From Roseateles saccharophilus (GTDB lineage Bacteria > Pseudomonadota > Gammaproteobacteria > Burkholderiales > Burkholderiaceae_C): a stretch of 64,000 bases of DNA. The stretch is from contig NZ_SMBU01000004.1 in assembly GCF_004342485.1 (NCBI RefSeq), positions 186,001-250,000 of the forward strand, given 5' to 3'. This document shows, piece by piece, positions 1 to 11,133 of this stretch (position 1 is its first letter; every line of letters begins with the position of its first letter). The notes beneath the pieces were generated by a model. That model searched no databases. It was not told the DNA's origin and saw only the letters and a list, made by a program, of their open reading frames with translations. The translations under genes and the position numbers were made by a program.

Positions 1-1566
1 GAAGAAGTGATGCTGGGCGCCGTCGTCTACGGCCACGAGCAAGGCAACGTCGCGATCGCCGCGATCAATGACCTGGTCAAGGAAGCCGGCAAGCCTTCCT
101 GGAACTGGGCGGCCCCCGCCAAGGACGAGGCCTTCATCGCCAAGGTCAACAGCCTGGCCGAAGGCCCGCTGCGCGAGGCCTACCAGATCCGCTCCAAGCA
201 GGCCCGCACGCAAGCCTGCCGCAGTGCTGCCGCGAACGTGTTCGCTGCGCTGGCCGCTGAAGGCGTCGCCTTCGACAAGGTCGAGGTCGAGGGCCTGCTG
301 TTCGAGATCGAAGCCCGCATCGTCCGCAGCCAGATCCTGGCCGGCGAGCCGCGCATCGACGGCCGCGACACCCGCACCGTGCGCCCCATCGAGATCAGCA
401 ACGGCCTGCTGCCGCGCACCCACGGCTCGGCGCTGTTCACGCGCGGCGAGACGCAGGCCCTCGTGGTTGCCACGCTGGGCACGGACCGCGACGCGCAGCG
501 CATCGACGCGCTGGACGGCGAGTTCGAAGACCGCTTCATGATGCACTACAACATGCCCCCCTTCGCCACCGGCGAGACGGGTCGTGTGGGCTCGCCGAAG
601 CGCCGCGAAATCGGCCATGGCCGCCTGGCCAAGCGCGCGCTGATCGCCGCGCTGCCGAGCAAGGAAGACTTCCCCTACTCGCTGCGCGTCGTCTCCGAGA
701 TCACCGAGTCCAACGGTTCCTCGTCGATGGCCTCCGTCTGTGGCGGCTGCCTGGCGCTGATGGACGCCGGCGTGCCGATGAAGGCCCACGTGGCCGGCAT
801 CGCGATGGGACTGATCAAGGATGGCAACCGCTTTGCCGTGCTGACCGACATCCTCGGTGACGAGGATCACCTCGGCGACATGGACTTCAAGGTGGCCGGC
901 ACGACGACCGGCATCACCGCCCTGCAGATGGACATCAAGATCCAGGGCATCACGAAGGAAATCATGCAGGTCGCGCTGGCTCAGGCCAAAGAGGCCCGCC
1001 TGCACATCCTGGGCAAGATGGTCGAGGCCATGGGCACGGCCAACACCGAGGTGTCGCAGTTCGCGCCGCGCCTGTACACGATGAAGATCAACCCGGAGAA
1101 GATCCGTGACGTCATCGGCAAGGGCGGCTCCACGATCCGCGCGCTGACCGAAGAGACCGGCACCACCATCGACATCGGCGAAGACGGCACCATCACCATC
1201 GCCTCGACCGACGCAGAGAAGGCCGAGATGGCCAAGAAGCGCATCGCCGAGATCACGGCCGAGGTCGAAGTGGGCAAGGTCTACGAAGGCCCGATCGTCA
1301 AGATCCTGGACTTCGGCGCCCTCGTGAACCTGCTGCCCGGCAAGGATGGCCTGCTGCACATCAGCCAGATCGCCCACCAGCGCGTCGAGAAGGTCACCGA
1401 TTTCCTGCAGGAAGGCCAGGTCGTCAAGGTCAAGGTGCTGGAGACCGACGAGAAGGGCCGCATCAAGCTTTCCATGAAGGCCCTGATCGACCGTCCGGAG
1501 CGCGAGCCCCGCGAAGCCGCCCCGGCTCCGGCCGCCGAGAACGCCGCGGCGCCCGCCGCGGAGTAA
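1..1566 (+). CDS. pnp: Polyribonucleotide nucleotidyltransferase (PNPase), 5'-truncated by the window edge
   Basis: Phosphorolytic 3'-5' exoribonuclease of mRNA decay, a trimer that can join the degradosome. The reading frame is open from base 1 (Glu-Glu-Val-Met), which matches the end of the first RNase PH domain, so the true start lies upstream. About 521 residues of a usual 700-odd are present. Visible parts in order: the all-helical linker (about residues 20-115), the second RNase PH domain starting near the IDGRD motif (about 117) with the phosphate-binding [10 protein letters not shown] segment and the GDMDFKVAG catalytic Asp segment, a KH domain with the GKGG loop (about 370), an S1 domain (about 424-500) and a short Ala/Pro tail. 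The quinone oxidoreductase gene follows after 10 nt. Confidence 0.98.
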   Translation, partial: EEVMLGAVVYGHEQGNVAIAAINDLVKEAGKPSWNWAAPAKDEAFIAKVNSLAEGPLREAYQIRSKQARTQACRSAAANVFAALAAEGVAFDKVEVEGLLFEIEARIVRSQILAGEPRIDGRDTRTVRPIEISNGLLPRTHGSALFTRGETQALVVATLGTDRDAQRIDALDGEFEDRFMMHYNMPPFATGETGRVGSPKRREIGHGRLAKRALIAALPSKEDFPYSLRVVSEITESNGSSSMASVCGGCLALMDAGVPMKAHVAGIAMGLIKDGNRFAVLTDILGDEDHLGDMDFKVAGTTTGITALQMDIKIQGITKEIMQVALAQAKEARLHILGKMVEAMGTANTEVSQFAPRLYTMKINPEKIRDVIGKGGSTIRALTEETGTTIDIGEDGTITIASTDAEKAEMAKKRIAEITAEVEVGKVYEGPIVKILDFGALVNLLPGKDGLLHISQIAHQRVEKVTDFLQEGQVVKVKVLETDEKGRIKLSMKALIDRPEREPREAAPAPAAENAAAPAAE

Positions 1567-1576
1567 GCCACGCAGC

Positions 1577-2563
1577 ATGCGTGCCGTCGCGATCACCCGC
1601 CCCGGCGGGCCCGAGGTGCTGGAACTGGCCGAGCGGCCGGATCCCATCGCGGGCCCGGGTGAGTGCCTGATCCGCGTTGCAGCCTCGGGCATCAACCGCC
1701 CGGACGTGCTGCAGCGCAGGGGCGCCTACCCGCCGCCGCCGGGCGCGAGCGAGTTGCCGGGGCTGGAGGTCGCGGGCGAGATCGTCGCCGGCGATGATCA
1801 GGCCCTGGCCGCGCATGGCTTCAAGCTGGGCGACAAGGTCTGCGCGCTGGTCAATGGCGGCGGCTATGCAGAGCTGTGCGTGGCGCCCGTCGGCCAATGC
1901 CTGCCGGTGCCCAGGGGTTGGACGCCGACGCAGGCGGCCACGCTGCCGGAGACCTGCTTCACCGTCTGGGCCAATGTGTTCGACCGCGCCGGCCTGCAGG
2001 CCGGTGAGACGCTGCTGATCCATGGCGGCTCCAGCGGCATCGGCGTGACGGCCATCCAGATGGCCAGGGCGCTCGGCGCACGCGTGCTGGTGACGGTGGG
2101 CGGCGCCGACAAGGCCGAGGCCTGCAAGGCGCTGGGCGCGGATGTGGCGATCAACTACCGGGAACAGGACTTCGTCGCCGAGGCCGCGGCCGCGACCGGC
2201 GGCCGTGGCGTCGACGTGATCCTGGACATGGTGGGCGGCGACTACATAGCCCGTGGCGTGCAGGCGCTGGCCGAGGATGGCCGCCTGGCGCTGATCGCGG
2301 TGCAGGGCGGCGTGAAGTCGGAAATTGATGCCGGCCTCGTGCTGCGCAAGCGCCTGACGATCACCGGCTCGACGCTGCGCCCGCGCTCTGCAGCCTTCAA
2401 GGCGACCGTGGCGCGCTCGCTGCGCGACCGGGTCTGGCCGCTGATCGAGGCCGGCCGGATCAAGCCCGTCATTTACCGCGAGCTGCCCGCTGCGCAAGCG
2501 GCCGAGGCGCACGCACTGATGGAATCCAACCAGCACATCGGCAAGATCGTGCTGAACTGGTGA
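1577..2563 (+). CDS. NAD(P)H quinone oxidoreductase, PIG3/QOR type (zinc-free MDR family)
   Basis: 328 residues. Probably reduces quinones or other activated alkenes with NADPH in the cytosol. The N-terminal GroES-like domain carries the family-typical segment [13 protein letters not shown] followed by YPPPPG. A Rossmann fold begins near residue 145 with the [10 protein letters not shown] nucleotide loop. The cysteine/histidine zinc ligands of alcohol dehydrogenases are absent, as expected for the quinone-reductase branch. It sits between pnp and tpiA with very short gaps (10 nt on both sides), an order common in Burkholderiales, so it is probably co-transcribed. The substrate is not known from sequence. 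Confidence 0.93.
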   Translation: MRAVAITRPGGPEVLELAERPDPIAGPGECLIRVAASGINRPDVLQRRGAYPPPPGASELPGLEVAGEIVAGDDQALAAHGFKLGDKVCALVNGGGYAELCVAPVGQCLPVPRGWTPTQAATLPETCFTVWANVFDRAGLQAGETLLIHGGSSGIGVTAIQMARALGARVLVTVGGADKAEACKALGADVAINYREQDFVAEAAAATGGRGVDVILDMVGGDYIARGVQALAEDGRLALIAVQGGVKSEIDAGLVLRKRLTITGSTLRPRSAAFKATVARSLRDRVWPLIEAGRIKPVIYRELPAAQAAEAHALMESNQHIGKIVLNW

Positions 2564-2573
2564 TGGAGTGGAG

Positions 2574-3317
2574 ATGAGAAAGAAACTCGTCGTGGGCAAC
2601 TGGAAGATGCATGGCAGCCGCGCTGCCAACGCCCAGCTGCTCGCCGGCCTGAAGGAGGCTGGCCCCTGGAATGCCGACGTCGCCGTCTGCGTGCCCTTCC
2701 CCTACATCGCCGAGACGGCGCTCGGGCTGACCGGCACGACGATCGCCTATGGCTCGCAGGACTGCTCCTCGCACGAGCAGGGCGCTTACACCGGCGAGGT
2801 GTCCAGTGTGATGCTGGCCGACATCGGTTGCCGCTATGCCATCGTCGGCCACTCCGAGCGTCGGGCCTACCACGCGGAGAGCGACCAGCTCGTCGCCGAC
2901 AAGGCTAAGGCGGCGCTGGCCCACGGCGTGACGCCCATCGTCTGCGTCGGCGAAACCCGTGCCGAACGCGAGGCCGGCCAGACCGAAGCCATCGTCAAGC
3001 GCCAGCTCGCCGCCGTCATCCACACGCTGGGCCACTGTTGCGGCGAGATGGTTGTGGCCTATGAGCCCGTCTGGGCCATCGGCACCGGACTGACCGCGAC
3101 GCCTGCCGAGGCCCAGGCCGTGCATGCTGTGCTGCGCGCCCAGCTGCACGCGGCGACCGATCGTTCCGGCGTCATGCGCATCCTGTACGGCGGCAGCGTC
3201 AAGGCCGACAACGCCGCCGAGCTGTTCGGCCAGCCCGACATCGACGGCGGCCTGATCGGCGGCGCGTCGTTGAAGGCGGCCGACTTCGCCGCCATCTGCC
3301 GCGCGGCAGCCCACTGA
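2574..3317 (+). CDS. tpiA: Triosephosphate isomerase
   Basis: Interconverts dihydroxyacetone phosphate and glyceraldehyde 3-phosphate in glycolysis and gluconeogenesis. The protein has 247 residues with all catalytic signatures: Asn9 and Lys11 in GNWKMHG, His93 in VGHSERR, Glu164 in [11 protein letters not shown], and the phosphate-gripping YGGSVK near the C-terminus. I chose ATG 2574 rather than the in-frame GTG at 2568 because [12 protein letters not shown] is the family-typical N-terminus and a GGAGTGGAG ribosome site sits directly upstream. secG follows after about 60 nt. Confidence 0.97.
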   Translation: MRKKLVVGNWKMHGSRAANAQLLAGLKEAGPWNADVAVCVPFPYIAETALGLTGTTIAYGSQDCSSHEQGAYTGEVSSVMLADIGCRYAIVGHSERRAYHAESDQLVADKAKAALAHGVTPIVCVGETRAEREAGQTEAIVKRQLAAVIHTLGHCCGEMVVAYEPVWAIGTGLTATPAEAQAVHAVLRAQLHAATDRSGVMRILYGGSVKADNAAELFGQPDIDGGLIGGASLKAADFAAICRAAAH

Positions 3318-3376
3318 ATTTTCCCGGCGCCCGGCCGCAGGGCAGGGCGCCATCGAGTATTGATGGAGTGTTTGGA

Positions 3377-3772
3377 ATGCAGTTCTTTGCGAATCTGGTG
3401 TTGATCGTTCAGTTGCTCTCGGCCCTGGCGATCATCGGTCTGGTGCTGGTGCAGCATGGCAAGGGAGCCGACATGGGTGCCTCCTTCGGCAGCGGTGCGT
3501 CGGGTAGCCTGTTCGGCGCCACCGGCAGCGCCAACTTCCTGTCGCGTAGCACGGCCGTCGCGGCGACGCTGTTCTTCGGCTGCACGCTGGGCCTAGCCTA
3601 TCTGTCCAATGGTCGCACGTCGGCGTCGAGCGCCTCCGACAGCGTGCTGGACCGCGCCGCCGTCGTCGCGCCGGTCCAGGCCGCTTCGGGCGCTGCCGCC
3701 ATCCCCGGTGCCGCCGTCGTCGCGCCGATCGCTGCGCCTGCCTCTACCGCTGCTTCGGCTGCGGCGAACTGA
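3377..3772 (+). CDS. secG: Preprotein translocase subunit SecG
   Basis: Small inner-membrane subunit of the SecYEG translocon. 131 residues. TM1 is at about residues 4-24 (ending VLVQHGKGADMG, the typical SecG signature), followed by a Gly/Ser-rich cytoplasmic loop with the FGSGASGSLFG motif, TM2 at about 57-77, and a roughly 50-residue Ala/Pro/Val-rich tail that is longer than in Escherichia coli but common in betaproteobacteria. Start ATG 3377 was preferred over the in-frame GTG at 3368 because MQFFANLVLIVQLL is the conserved N-terminus. The tpiA-secG-tRNA-Leu-nuo order is conserved in the group. Confidence 0.95.
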   Translation: MQFFANLVLIVQLLSALAIIGLVLVQHGKGADMGASFGSGASGSLFGATGSANFLSRSTAVAATLFFGCTLGLAYLSNGRTSASSASDSVLDRAAVVAPVQAASGAAAIPGAAVVAPIAAPASTAASAAAN

Positions 3773-3883
3773 GGCCCGACCAAAAACCTCGCTTGCTCGC
3801 CGGACGTCACCAAAATCCGGTATAGAATGCGAGGCTGTCTGGCAAGCAAACCCTCCCTGGTTGCCAGGCATATTTAAGTACCT

Positions 3884-3968
3884 GCCGTCGTGGTGAAATT
3901 GGTAGACACGCTATCTTGAGGGGGTAGTGGCGAAAGCTGTGCGAGTTCGAGTCTCGCCGACGGCACCA
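3884..3968 (+). tRNA. tRNA-Leu (anticodon GAG)
   Basis: An 85-nt tRNA with an encoded 3' CCA. The acceptor stem GCCGTCG (3884-3890) pairs with CGACGGC (3958-3964), followed by discriminator A and CCA. The D-arm has the GGTAGACAC segment of leucine tRNAs. The anticodon arm is CTATC-TTGAGGG-GGTAG with GAG at 3918-3920. A class II variable arm and a GTTCGAGTC T-arm follow. It reads CUC/CUU codons. A TATAGAAT box at 3821-3828 could be its -10 element, but I see no -35 at normal spacing. The gene lies between secG and nuoA. Confidence 0.97.
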
Positions 3969-4194
3969 GACAATCGGCTAGCATTCCCGTTGGTCCTGAT
4001 GCGGGAATCGGCCAACAGCGGCCTGTCGCCAAGGCCATCCAGCCTGAAGCTGGGTGTTCCGGGGCAAGGTTCAAGGCGGGCGCGATCCGCGAGCGATTCA
4101 TTCGATTCGCTGGTGGCGCGCCTGTTTGCTTTTGTGGTTGGCTTGTGCAGCGATCACGTTGACGAAGACACATAGTCGACCTGAGAAAGCCCAA

Positions 4195-4554
4195 ATGAAT
4201 CTCGATCAATACCTGCCCGTCATCCTCTTCATTTTGGTCGGCGCAGCGGTCGGGATCGCACCCCAGGTGCTCGGCGCTCTGCTGGGCCCGAACCGGCCGG
4301 ATCAGGCCAAGAGCTCCCCCTACGAATGCGGCTTCGAGGCCTTTGAAGACGCGCGCATGAAATTCGATGTGCGCTACTACCTCGTCGCCATCCTGTTCAT
4401 TCTTTTCGACCTGGAAATTGCCTTCCTGTTTCCCTGGGCCGTGGCGCTCAAGGAAATCGGTGCGACGGGCTTTTGGGCGATGATGATCTTCCTCGGCATT
4501 CTGGTCGTCGGCTTCGCCTACGAATGGAAAAAAGGCGCCCTCGACTGGGAATAA
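4195..4554 (+). CDS. nuoA: NADH-quinone oxidoreductase subunit A
   Basis: Membrane subunit of complex I. 119 residues with three TM helices (about 7-27, 63-83 and 88-110). The NuoA signature [23 protein letters not shown], given here as its two ends SPYECGFE and DVRYYL, forms the quinone-channel loop with its conserved Cys. ATG 4195 (MNLDQYLPV) is the family start and is preceded by a GAGAAAG ribosome site; the longer in-frame extension from 4054 does not match the family. It is the first gene of a 14-gene nuo operon. The 226 nt between the tRNA and nuoA must hold its promoter, but I could not identify a convincing one. Confidence 0.97.
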   Translation: MNLDQYLPVILFILVGAAVGIAPQVLGALLGPNRPDQAKSSPYECGFEAFEDARMKFDVRYYLVAILFILFDLEIAFLFPWAVALKEIGATGFWAMMIFLGILVVGFAYEWKKGALDWE

Positions 4555-4584
4555 GCGTCCGCCGACACAAGCTGGGAATTCCAA

Positions 4585-5061
4585 ATGGGTATTGAAGGCG
4601 TCTTGAAAGAGGGCTTCGTCACCACGTCGGTCGACAAGCTCATCAACTGGTCCAAGACGGGCTCGCTGTGGCCGATGACGTTCGGCCTGGCCTGCTGCGC
4701 CGTCGAGATGATGCACGCGGGCGCTGCGCGCTACGACATCGACCGCTTCGGCATGCTGTTCCGTCCGAGCCCGCGCCAGTCCGACCTGATGATCGTGGCC
4801 GGCACGCTGTGCAACAAGATGGCGCCGGCCCTGCGTAAGGTCTACGACCAGATGGCCGAGCCGCGCTGGGTGCTTTCGATGGGCTCCTGCGCCAACGGCG
4901 GCGGCTATTACCACTACAGCTATTCCGTCGTGCGCGGCTGCGATCGCATCGTGCCGGTGGACGTCTATGTGCCCGGCTGTCCGCCGACTGCCGAGGCGCT
5001 GCTCTACGGCATCCTGCAGCTGCAGGCCAAGATCCGCCGCGAAAACACCATTGCCCGCTGA
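4585..5061 (+). CDS. nuoB: NADH-quinone oxidoreductase subunit B
   Basis: Peripheral-arm subunit that carries the terminal 4Fe-4S cluster N2, which reduces quinone. 158 residues. The four N2 ligands are visible as Cys37-Cys38 (GLACCAVE), Cys102 (MGSCANGG) and Cys132 ([10 protein letters not shown]). Length and start agree with betaproteobacterial orthologues. It lies 30 nt after nuoA and 8 nt before nuoC. Confidence 0.98.
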   Translation: MGIEGVLKEGFVTTSVDKLINWSKTGSLWPMTFGLACCAVEMMHAGAARYDIDRFGMLFRPSPRQSDLMIVAGTLCNKMAPALRKVYDQMAEPRWVLSMGSCANGGGYYHYSYSVVRGCDRIVPVDVYVPGCPPTAEALLYGILQLQAKIRRENTIAR

Positions 5062-5069
5062 GCCTAGGC

Positions 5070-5666
5070 ATGAGTCAAAACCTCGAAATCCTGGCCCAGC
5101 AGATTGGTGCCATCCTCGGCGAGCGTGTCGTCGAGTTGAAGAATGCCCTCGGCGAGCTCACGCTGACGGTTCGCGCCGCCGACTACCTCGAAGTGGCGAC
5201 CACGCTGCGCGATCACCCCGAGCTCAAGCTCGAGCAGCTGATCGACCTCTGCGGTGTCGACTACAGCGACTACGGCAATGGCGGCCGTGAAGGTCCGCGC
5301 TTCGCGGTCGTCAGCCACCTGCTGTCGGTCAGCAAGAACTGGCGCCTGCGGCTGAAGGTCTTCGCGGCCGATGACGACTTCCCCTGCGTGGCCTCGGTCA
5401 CGCCGGTGTGGAACTCGGCCAACTGGTTCGAGCGCGAGGCCTTCGACATGTACGGCGTCATCTTCGACGGCCACAACGACTTGCGCCGCATCCTGACGGA
5501 CTACGGCTTCATCGGCCACCCGATGCGCAAGGACTTCCCGGTGTCGGGCCACGTCGAGATGCGCTACGACGCCGAGCAAAAGCGCGTGGTCTACCAGCCG
5601 GTGACCATCGAGCCGCGCGAGATCACGCCGCGCATCATCCGCGAAGACAAGTACGGCGGTCTGTAA
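5070..5666 (+). CDS. nuoC: NADH-quinone oxidoreductase subunit C
   Basis: Hydrophilic 30-kDa-type subunit of the complex I peripheral arm, near the quinone site. 198 residues, separate from NuoD (not fused as in enterobacteria). The conserved [18 protein letters not shown] region is seen as [11 protein letters not shown], followed by HPMRKDFP. It has no cofactor. Its TAA stop overlaps the nuoD ATG by 1 nt (TAATG), which implies translational coupling and helps equal synthesis of the C and D subunits. Confidence 0.97.
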   Translation: MSQNLEILAQQIGAILGERVVELKNALGELTLTVRAADYLEVATTLRDHPELKLEQLIDLCGVDYSDYGNGGREGPRFAVVSHLLSVSKNWRLRLKVFAADDDFPCVASVTPVWNSANWFEREAFDMYGVIFDGHNDLRRILTDYGFIGHPMRKDFPVSGHVEMRYDAEQKRVVYQPVTIEPREITPRIIREDKYGGL

Positions 5667-6919
5667 TGGCAGAAATCAAGAACTACACGCTGAACTTCGG
5701 CCCTCAGCACCCGGCCGCGCACGGCGTGCTGCGCCTGGTGCTGGAGCTGGACGGCGAAGTCATCCAGCGCGCCGACCCGCACATCGGCCTGCTGCACCGC
5801 GCGACCGAGAAGCTCGCCGAAAGCAAGACCTTCATCCAGTCGCTGCCCTATATGGACCGTCTCGACTACGTGTCGATGATGTCCAACGAGCATGCCTACT
5901 GCCTGGCCATCGAGAAGATGCTGGGCATCGAAGTGCCCATCCGCGCGCAGTACATCCGCGTGATGTTCGGCGAGCTGACCCGCATCCTGAACCACCTGCT
6001 GTGGCTGGGCGCGCACGGCATCGACTGCGGTGCGATGAACATCCTCATCTACTGCTTCCGCGAGCGTGAGGACATCTTCGACATGTACGAGGCGGTGTCG
6101 GGTGCGCGCATGCACGCGGCCTATTTCCGTCCGGGCGGCGTCTACCGCGACCTGCCGGACAGCATGCCGCAGTACCAGGTCAGCAAGATCAAGAACGCGA
6201 AGACCATCGCCCAGCTCAACGAAAACCGCCAGGGCTCGCTGCTGGACTTCATCGAGGACTTCTGCCGGCGCTTCCCGAAGAACGTCGACGACTACGAGAC
6301 GCTGCTGACCGACAACCGCATCTGGAAGCAGCGCACGGTCGGCATCGGCGTCGTGCCGCCCGAGCGCGCGCTCAACCTCGGCTTCAGCGGCCCGATGCTG
6401 CGCGGCTCGGGCATCGCCTGGGACCTGCGCAAGAAGCAGCCCTACGACGTCTACGCCAAGATGGACTTCGACGTGCCGGTCGGCACCAACGGCGACACCT
6501 ACGACCGCTACTGCGTGCGGGTCGAGGAGATGCGCCAGTCCAACCGCATCGTCCAGCAGTGCGTGCAATGGCTGAAGGCCAACCCCGGTCCGGTCATCAC
6601 CGACAACCACAAGGTGGCGCCGCCGGCGCGCGTGGACATGAAGTCCAACATGGAAGAGCTGATCCACCACTTCAAGCTCTTCACCGAAGGCTTCCATGTG
6701 CCCGCGGGCGAGGCCTATGCAGGCGTCGAGCACCCCAAGGGCGAGTTCGGCATCTACATGGTCAGCGATGGCGCCAACAAGCCCTATCGCCTGAAGATCC
6801 GCGCGCCGGGCTTCCCGCACCTCGCGGCCCTGGACGAGATGGGCAAGGGCCACATGATCGCGGACGCCGTGGCCATCATCGGCACGATGGACATCGTGTT
6901 CGGCGAAATCGATCGTTGA
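5666..6919 (+). CDS. nuoD: NADH-quinone oxidoreductase subunit D
   Basis: 49-kDa-type subunit that forms the quinone-binding cavity with NuoB. It is related to the large subunit of NiFe hydrogenases but lacks the metal-ligand cysteines. 417 residues. The N-terminus [20 protein letters not shown] is canonical, including the quinone-site His pair region (GPQHPAAHG), and [16 protein letters not shown] is seen in the middle. The start at 5666 overlaps the nuoC stop; the reading frame is open further upstream to 5408, but that part is nuoC read out of frame. Confidence 0.98.
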   Translation: MAEIKNYTLNFGPQHPAAHGVLRLVLELDGEVIQRADPHIGLLHRATEKLAESKTFIQSLPYMDRLDYVSMMSNEHAYCLAIEKMLGIEVPIRAQYIRVMFGELTRILNHLLWLGAHGIDCGAMNILIYCFREREDIFDMYEAVSGARMHAAYFRPGGVYRDLPDSMPQYQVSKIKNAKTIAQLNENRQGSLLDFIEDFCRRFPKNVDDYETLLTDNRIWKQRTVGIGVVPPERALNLGFSGPMLRGSGIAWDLRKKQPYDVYAKMDFDVPVGTNGDTYDRYCVRVEEMRQSNRIVQQCVQWLKANPGPVITDNHKVAPPARVDMKSNMEELIHHFKLFTEGFHVPAGEAYAGVEHPKGEFGIYMVSDGANKPYRLKIRAPGFPHLAALDEMGKGHMIADAVAIIGTMDIVFGEIDR

Positions 6920-6929
6920 CAGGCAGACG

Positions 6930-7442
6930 ATGACGAGCAGCACCGACTACACCCTGAGCGACGCAACCCGCGCTCGCTTCGACCGCGAGGTCGCCAAGTA
7001 CCCCTACGAACTACGCCAGTCTGCCGTCATGGCCTGCCTGGCCATCGTGCAGCAGGAAGAGGGTTTCGTGTCCCGCGCCGCGGAAGACGCGATCGCCGCC
7101 CACCTCGGCATGGCGCCCATCGCCGTGTACGAGGTGACGACCTTCTACAACATGTACAACCAGAAGCCGGTCGGCAAGTTCAAGCTGAACGTCTGCGCGA
7201 ACCTGCCTTGCCAGCTGCGCGACGGCCAGAAGGCGCTGGACCATCTGTGCAGCAAGCTCGGCATCGAGCAGGGTGGCACGACGGCCGACGGCCTGTTCAC
7301 CGTGCAGAAGAGCGAATGTCTGGGCGCCTGCGCCGACTCGCCGGTGATGCTCGTCAACGATCGCCAGATGTGCAGCTTCATGACGACCGAGCGCCTCGAC
7401 GAGCTGGTCGACACGCTGCGTGCGCAAGCGACGAAGGCCTGA
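6930..7442 (+). CDS. nuoE: NADH-quinone oxidoreductase subunit E
   Basis: 24-kDa-type thioredoxin-fold subunit that carries the off-pathway 2Fe-2S cluster N1a in the NADH-oxidising module. 170 residues. A helical N-terminal domain (to about 75) is followed by the thioredoxin-like domain. Cluster ligands are the C-x4-C pair in VCANLPCQ and the C-x3-C pair in SECLGACA. It lies 10 nt downstream of nuoD and 8 nt upstream of nuoF. Confidence 0.97.
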   Translation: MTSSTDYTLSDATRARFDREVAKYPYELRQSAVMACLAIVQQEEGFVSRAAEDAIAAHLGMAPIAVYEVTTFYNMYNQKPVGKFKLNVCANLPCQLRDGQKALDHLCSKLGIEQGGTTADGLFTVQKSECLGACADSPVMLVNDRQMCSFMTTERLDELVDTLRAQATKA

Positions 7443-7450
7443 GGAAGACG

Positions 7451-8791
7451 ATGCTGGACCTCTCCAAATTCCAAAGCACCGGCGCCGAGACCTGCTTCCA
7501 CGGCCGCCACATCAGCCCGCAGATCTATGCGGACCTGAACGGCAGGAACTGGTCGATCAAGGACTATGAAGCCCGCGGCGGCTACGCGGCCCTGCGCAAG
7601 ATCCTTGGCAAGGACGGCGGCGAAGGCCTGACGCCCGACCAGGTCATCGCCGAGGTTAAGACCTCGGCCCTGCGCGGCCGCGGCGGCGCCGGCTTCCCGA
7701 CCGGCCTGAAGTGGAGCTTCATGCCCCGCCAGTTCCCGGGCCAGAAGTACCTCGTCTGCAACTCCGACGAAGGCGAGCCCGGCACCTGCAAGGACCGCGA
7801 CATCCTGATGTTCAATCCGCATCAGGTCATCGAGGGCATGGCCATCGCCGCCTACGCGATGGGCATCACGGTCGGCTACAACTACATCCACGGCGAGATC
7901 TTCGAGGTCTACGAGCGTTTCGAAGCGGCCCTGGAAGAAGCCCGCGCTGCCGGCTACCTCGGCGACAACATCATGGGCAGCAGCTACAGCTTCCAACTGC
8001 ATGCCCATCATGGCTTCGGCGCCTACATCTGCGGCGAGGAAACCGCGCTGCTGGAATCGCTGGAAGGCAAGAAGGGCCAGCCGCGCTTCAAGCCGCCGTT
8101 CCCGGCCAGCTTCGGCTTGTACGGCAAGCCCACCACCATCAACAACACCGAGACCTTCGCCGCGGTGCCCTGGATCATCCGCAATGGCGGCCAGGCCTAT
8201 CTCGAGATTGGCAAGCCCAACAACGGTGGCACCAAGCTGTTCTCGGTGTCGGGCGACGTCGAGAAGCCCGGCAACTTCGAGATCCCTCTCGGCACGCCGT
8301 TCTCGGTGCTGCTCGAGATGGCGGGCGGCGTGCGCAAGGGCCGCAAGCTCAAGGCCGTCATTCCCGGCGGTTCCTCCGCGCCGGTGCTGACGGCCGAGGT
8401 GATGATGCAGTGCACGATGGACTATGACTCCATCGCCAAGGCCGGCTCCATGCTGGGCTCGGGCGCCGTTATCGTCATCGACGACTCGCGCTGCATGGTG
8501 CAGAGCCTGCTGCGCCTGTCCTACTTCTATGCCCACGAGTCCTGCGGCCAGTGCACGCCCTGCCGCGAAGGCACGGGCTGGATGCACCGCGTGCTGGAGC
8601 GCATCTACCACGGCGAGGGCAGGGCAGAGGACATCGACCTGCTGAACTCGGTGGCTGACAACATCCAGGGCCGCACGATCTGCGCGCTGGGCGACGCTGC
8701 CGCGATGCCAGTGCGCGCCATGATCAAGAACTTCAAGCACGAGTTCGTGCACCTGATTGAACACAAGAAGCCCCTGGTGGCTCCGACCTGA
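7451..8791 (+). CDS. nuoF: NADH-quinone oxidoreductase subunit F
   Basis: 51-kDa-type subunit that binds FMN and NADH and carries 4Fe-4S cluster N3. 446 residues. The NADH/FMN glycine-rich segment [13 protein letters not shown] is at about residue 78, the flavin-binding GYNYIHGEI and [10 protein letters not shown] segments follow, then the N3 ligands [11 protein letters not shown] and a fourth Cys in [11 protein letters not shown] 7451 is preceded by a GAGGAAG ribosome site; an upstream open stretch from 7208 is out-of-frame nuoE. Confidence 0.98.
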   Translation: MLDLSKFQSTGAETCFHGRHISPQIYADLNGRNWSIKDYEARGGYAALRKILGKDGGEGLTPDQVIAEVKTSALRGRGGAGFPTGLKWSFMPRQFPGQKYLVCNSDEGEPGTCKDRDILMFNPHQVIEGMAIAAYAMGITVGYNYIHGEIFEVYERFEAALEEARAAGYLGDNIMGSSYSFQLHAHHGFGAYICGEETALLESLEGKKGQPRFKPPFPASFGLYGKPTTINNTETFAAVPWIIRNGGQAYLEIGKPNNGGTKLFSVSGDVEKPGNFEIPLGTPFSVLLEMAGGVRKGRKLKAVIPGGSSAPVLTAEVMMQCTMDYDSIAKAGSMLGSGAVIVIDDSRCMVQSLLRLSYFYAHESCGQCTPCREGTGWMHRVLERIYHGEGRAEDIDLLNSVADNIQGRTICALGDAAAMPVRAMIKNFKHEFVHLIEHKKPLVAPT

Positions 8792-8812
8792 GCTGCCTAG
8801 GGAAACACCATC

Positions 8813-11119
8813 ATGGTTGAAATCGAACTCGACGGTCAAAAGGTCTCGGTCCAGGAAGGCAGCATGGTCATGCATGCAGCCGAGAAGGCCGGCACCTACA
8901 TCCCGCACTTCTGCTACCACAAGAAACTCAGCATCGCGGCCAACTGCCGCATGTGCCTGGTAGACGTGGAGAAGGCGCCCAAGCCCATGCCCGCCTGCGC
9001 GACCCCGGTCACACAGGGCATGATCGTCCGCACCAAGAGCGACAAGGCGGTCAAGGCCCAGCAGGGCGTCATGGAATTCCTGCTGATCAACCACCCGCTG
9101 GACTGCCCCATCTGCGACCAGGGCGGCGAATGCCAGTTGCAGGACCTGGCCGTGGGCTACGGTGCGGGAAAAAGCCGCTACACCGAAGAGAAGCGCGTCG
9201 TCTTCCACAAGAGCGTGGGCCCGCTGATCTCGATGGAAGAGATGAGCCGCTGCATCCATTGCACCCGCTGCGTGCGCTTCGGCCAGGAGATCGCCGGCGT
9301 CATGGAGCTGGGCATGGCCCATCGCGGCGAGCACAGCGAGATCCAGACCTTCGTCGGCCGCACGGTGGACTCCGAGCTGTCGGGCAACATGATCGACATC
9401 TGCCCGGTTGGCGCGCTGACGAGCAAGCCCTTCCGCTACAGCGCCCGCACCTGGGAGCTGTCGCGCCGCAAGAGCGTCAGTCCGCACGACTCGACCGGTG
9501 CCAACCTGGTCGTCCAGGTCAAGAACCACCAGGTCATGCGCGTCGTTCCGCTCGAGAACGAGGACGTCAACGAATGCTGGATCGCCGACCGCGACCGCTT
9601 CAGCTATGAAGCGCTGAACGGCGACCAGCGCCTGACCGCGCCCATGATCAAGCAGGGCGGCGCCTGGAAGCAGGTCGACTGGACCGTCGCGCTGGAATAC
9701 ATCGCCAACGGCCTGAAGACCATCAAGGCCGATCATGGCGCAGCGTCCATCGGTGCACTGGGCTCGGCCCACAGCACCGTCGAGGAGCTGCATCTGCTCG
9801 CGCAGATCGTGCGCGGCCTTGGCAGCGACAACATCGACCACCGCCTGCGCCACAGCGACTTCGGCAATGTCGCCGCGGCGGGCCAGGCCCGCTGGCTGGG
9901 CACGAGCATCGCAAGCCTGTCGGACTTGGATCGCGCCCTCGTCGTCGGCTCCAACCTGCGCAAGGACCATCCGCTGTTCGCCGCCCGCCTGCGCCATGCC
10001 GCGCGCCGCGGTGCCGCCGTCAGCCGTATCGGCGTCAGCAGCGACGACTGGCTAATGCCGCTCGCCGCGTCACAAGCCATCGCGCCTTCGGGCTGGGTGC
10101 AAGCCCTGGCCGATGTGGCCGCCGCCATCGGCGCCGGTGCACCGCTGGCCGGCACGGCTACCGATCAGGCCAAGGCCATCGCCGCCAGCCTGCAGTCGGG
10201 CCAGAAGAAGGCCATCCTGCTGGGCAACGCCGCCGCCGAACATCCGCAGGCCACCAGCCTGCTGGCTTTGGCGCAGTGGATCGCCCAGCAGACCGGCGCC
10301 AGCGTCGGCTACCTGACGGCCGATGCCAACACCGTTGGCGCGCAGCTCGTGAAAGCCCAGCCCCAGGTCGACGGCCTGAACGCCGGCCAGATGCTGAATG
10401 GCATGTCGCTGAAGGCCGTGGTGCTGCTGAACACCGACCCGGTGCTGGACTCCGCCAACGCCGCCGCCGCCGCCAAGGCGCTGGATGCGGCCGAGATGGT
10501 CGTCGTGCTGAGCCCCTTCAAGAGCGGCCTCGAGTACGCCGATGTGCTGCTGCCCATCGCCCCCTTCACCGAGACCTCCGGCAGCTTCGTCAACGCCGAG
10601 GGGCGCCTGCAGAGCTTCGTCGGCGTCGTGCGCCCGCTGGCCGAGACGCGTCCGGCCTGGAAGGTGCTGCGCGTGCTGGGCAACCTGCTGGGCCTGCCCG
10701 GCTTCGACCAGGACAGCTCGGAGCAGGTTCGTGAACAGGCCCTGGGCGGCGACATCGCCGGCCGCCTGTCCAACGCCACCTCGGCCAAGCCGCAAGCCGT
10801 GGCCAAGGGCGATGGCATCGAGCGCTTCGCCAACCTGCCCATCTACGCGACCGATGCGCTGGTGCGCAACTCCACGTCGCTGCAGCTGACCACCGACGGC
10901 CGCGAGGCCGCCACGGTCGGCCTGCCCGCCGGCCTGTGGCAGCAACTCGGCCTGGCCGAAGGTGACCAGGTCCGCATCGTGCAGGACGGCGGTGCCGCCC
11001 AACTGCCCGCCCGCCTCGAAGCCGGCCTGCCGGAGGGCGTTGCCCGCGTGCCCGCCGGCCTGGCCCAAACCGCCACCCTCGGCGCCGCCTTCGGCACGCT
11101 GAGCATCGCCAAGGTCTGA
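8813..11119 (+). CDS. nuoG: NADH-quinone oxidoreductase subunit G
   Basis: 75-kDa-type subunit with several iron-sulfur clusters. 768 residues. N-terminal 2Fe-2S ferredoxin domain (FCYH, CRMC and a later Cys; residues about 34-65), the His-Cys3 cluster N5 motif ([17 protein letters not shown]), the N4 ligands CIHCTRC plus CPVGAL, then a molybdopterin-oxidoreductase-like domain from about 220 with no obvious molybdenum function, and an Ala/Gly-rich C-terminal domain. I do not see the extra N7 motif. The stop lies 14 nt before nuoH. Confidence 0.97.
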   Translation: MVEIELDGQKVSVQEGSMVMHAAEKAGTYIPHFCYHKKLSIAANCRMCLVDVEKAPKPMPACATPVTQGMIVRTKSDKAVKAQQGVMEFLLINHPLDCPICDQGGECQLQDLAVGYGAGKSRYTEEKRVVFHKSVGPLISMEEMSRCIHCTRCVRFGQEIAGVMELGMAHRGEHSEIQTFVGRTVDSELSGNMIDICPVGALTSKPFRYSARTWELSRRKSVSPHDSTGANLVVQVKNHQVMRVVPLENEDVNECWIADRDRFSYEALNGDQRLTAPMIKQGGAWKQVDWTVALEYIANGLKTIKADHGAASIGALGSAHSTVEELHLLAQIVRGLGSDNIDHRLRHSDFGNVAAAGQARWLGTSIASLSDLDRALVVGSNLRKDHPLFAARLRHAARRGAAVSRIGVSSDDWLMPLAASQAIAPSGWVQALADVAAAIGAGAPLAGTATDQAKAIAASLQSGQKKAILLGNAAAEHPQATSLLALAQWIAQQTGASVGYLTADANTVGAQLVKAQPQVDGLNAGQMLNGMSLKAVVLLNTDPVLDSANAAAAAKALDAAEMVVVLSPFKSGLEYADVLLPIAPFTETSGSFVNAEGRLQSFVGVVRPLAETRPAWKVLRVLGNLLGLPGFDQDSSEQVREQALGGDIAGRLSNATSAKPQAVAKGDGIERFANLPIYATDALVRNSTSLQLTTDGREAATVGLPAGLWQQLGLAEGDQVRIVQDGGAAQLPARLEAGLPEGVARVPAGLAQTATLGAAFGTLSIAKV

Positions 11120-11133
11120 GGGAGCTAAACGGA

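Noticed and set aside
3969-4194. A small gene or structured RNA between tRNA-Leu and nuoA
   Set aside because: One 7-bp hairpin (3983-3989 with 4002-4008) and a GATTC direct repeat are present, but no frame, no known motif and no clear promoter.
5408-5665. Upstream extension of nuoD
   Set aside because: Open frame inside nuoC. Family alignment and the TAATG junction put the start at 5666.
7145-9997. A 950-codon open frame on the minus strand across nuoE-nuoG
   Set aside because: Same effect: a long antisense frame of high-GC coding DNA without recognisable motifs.
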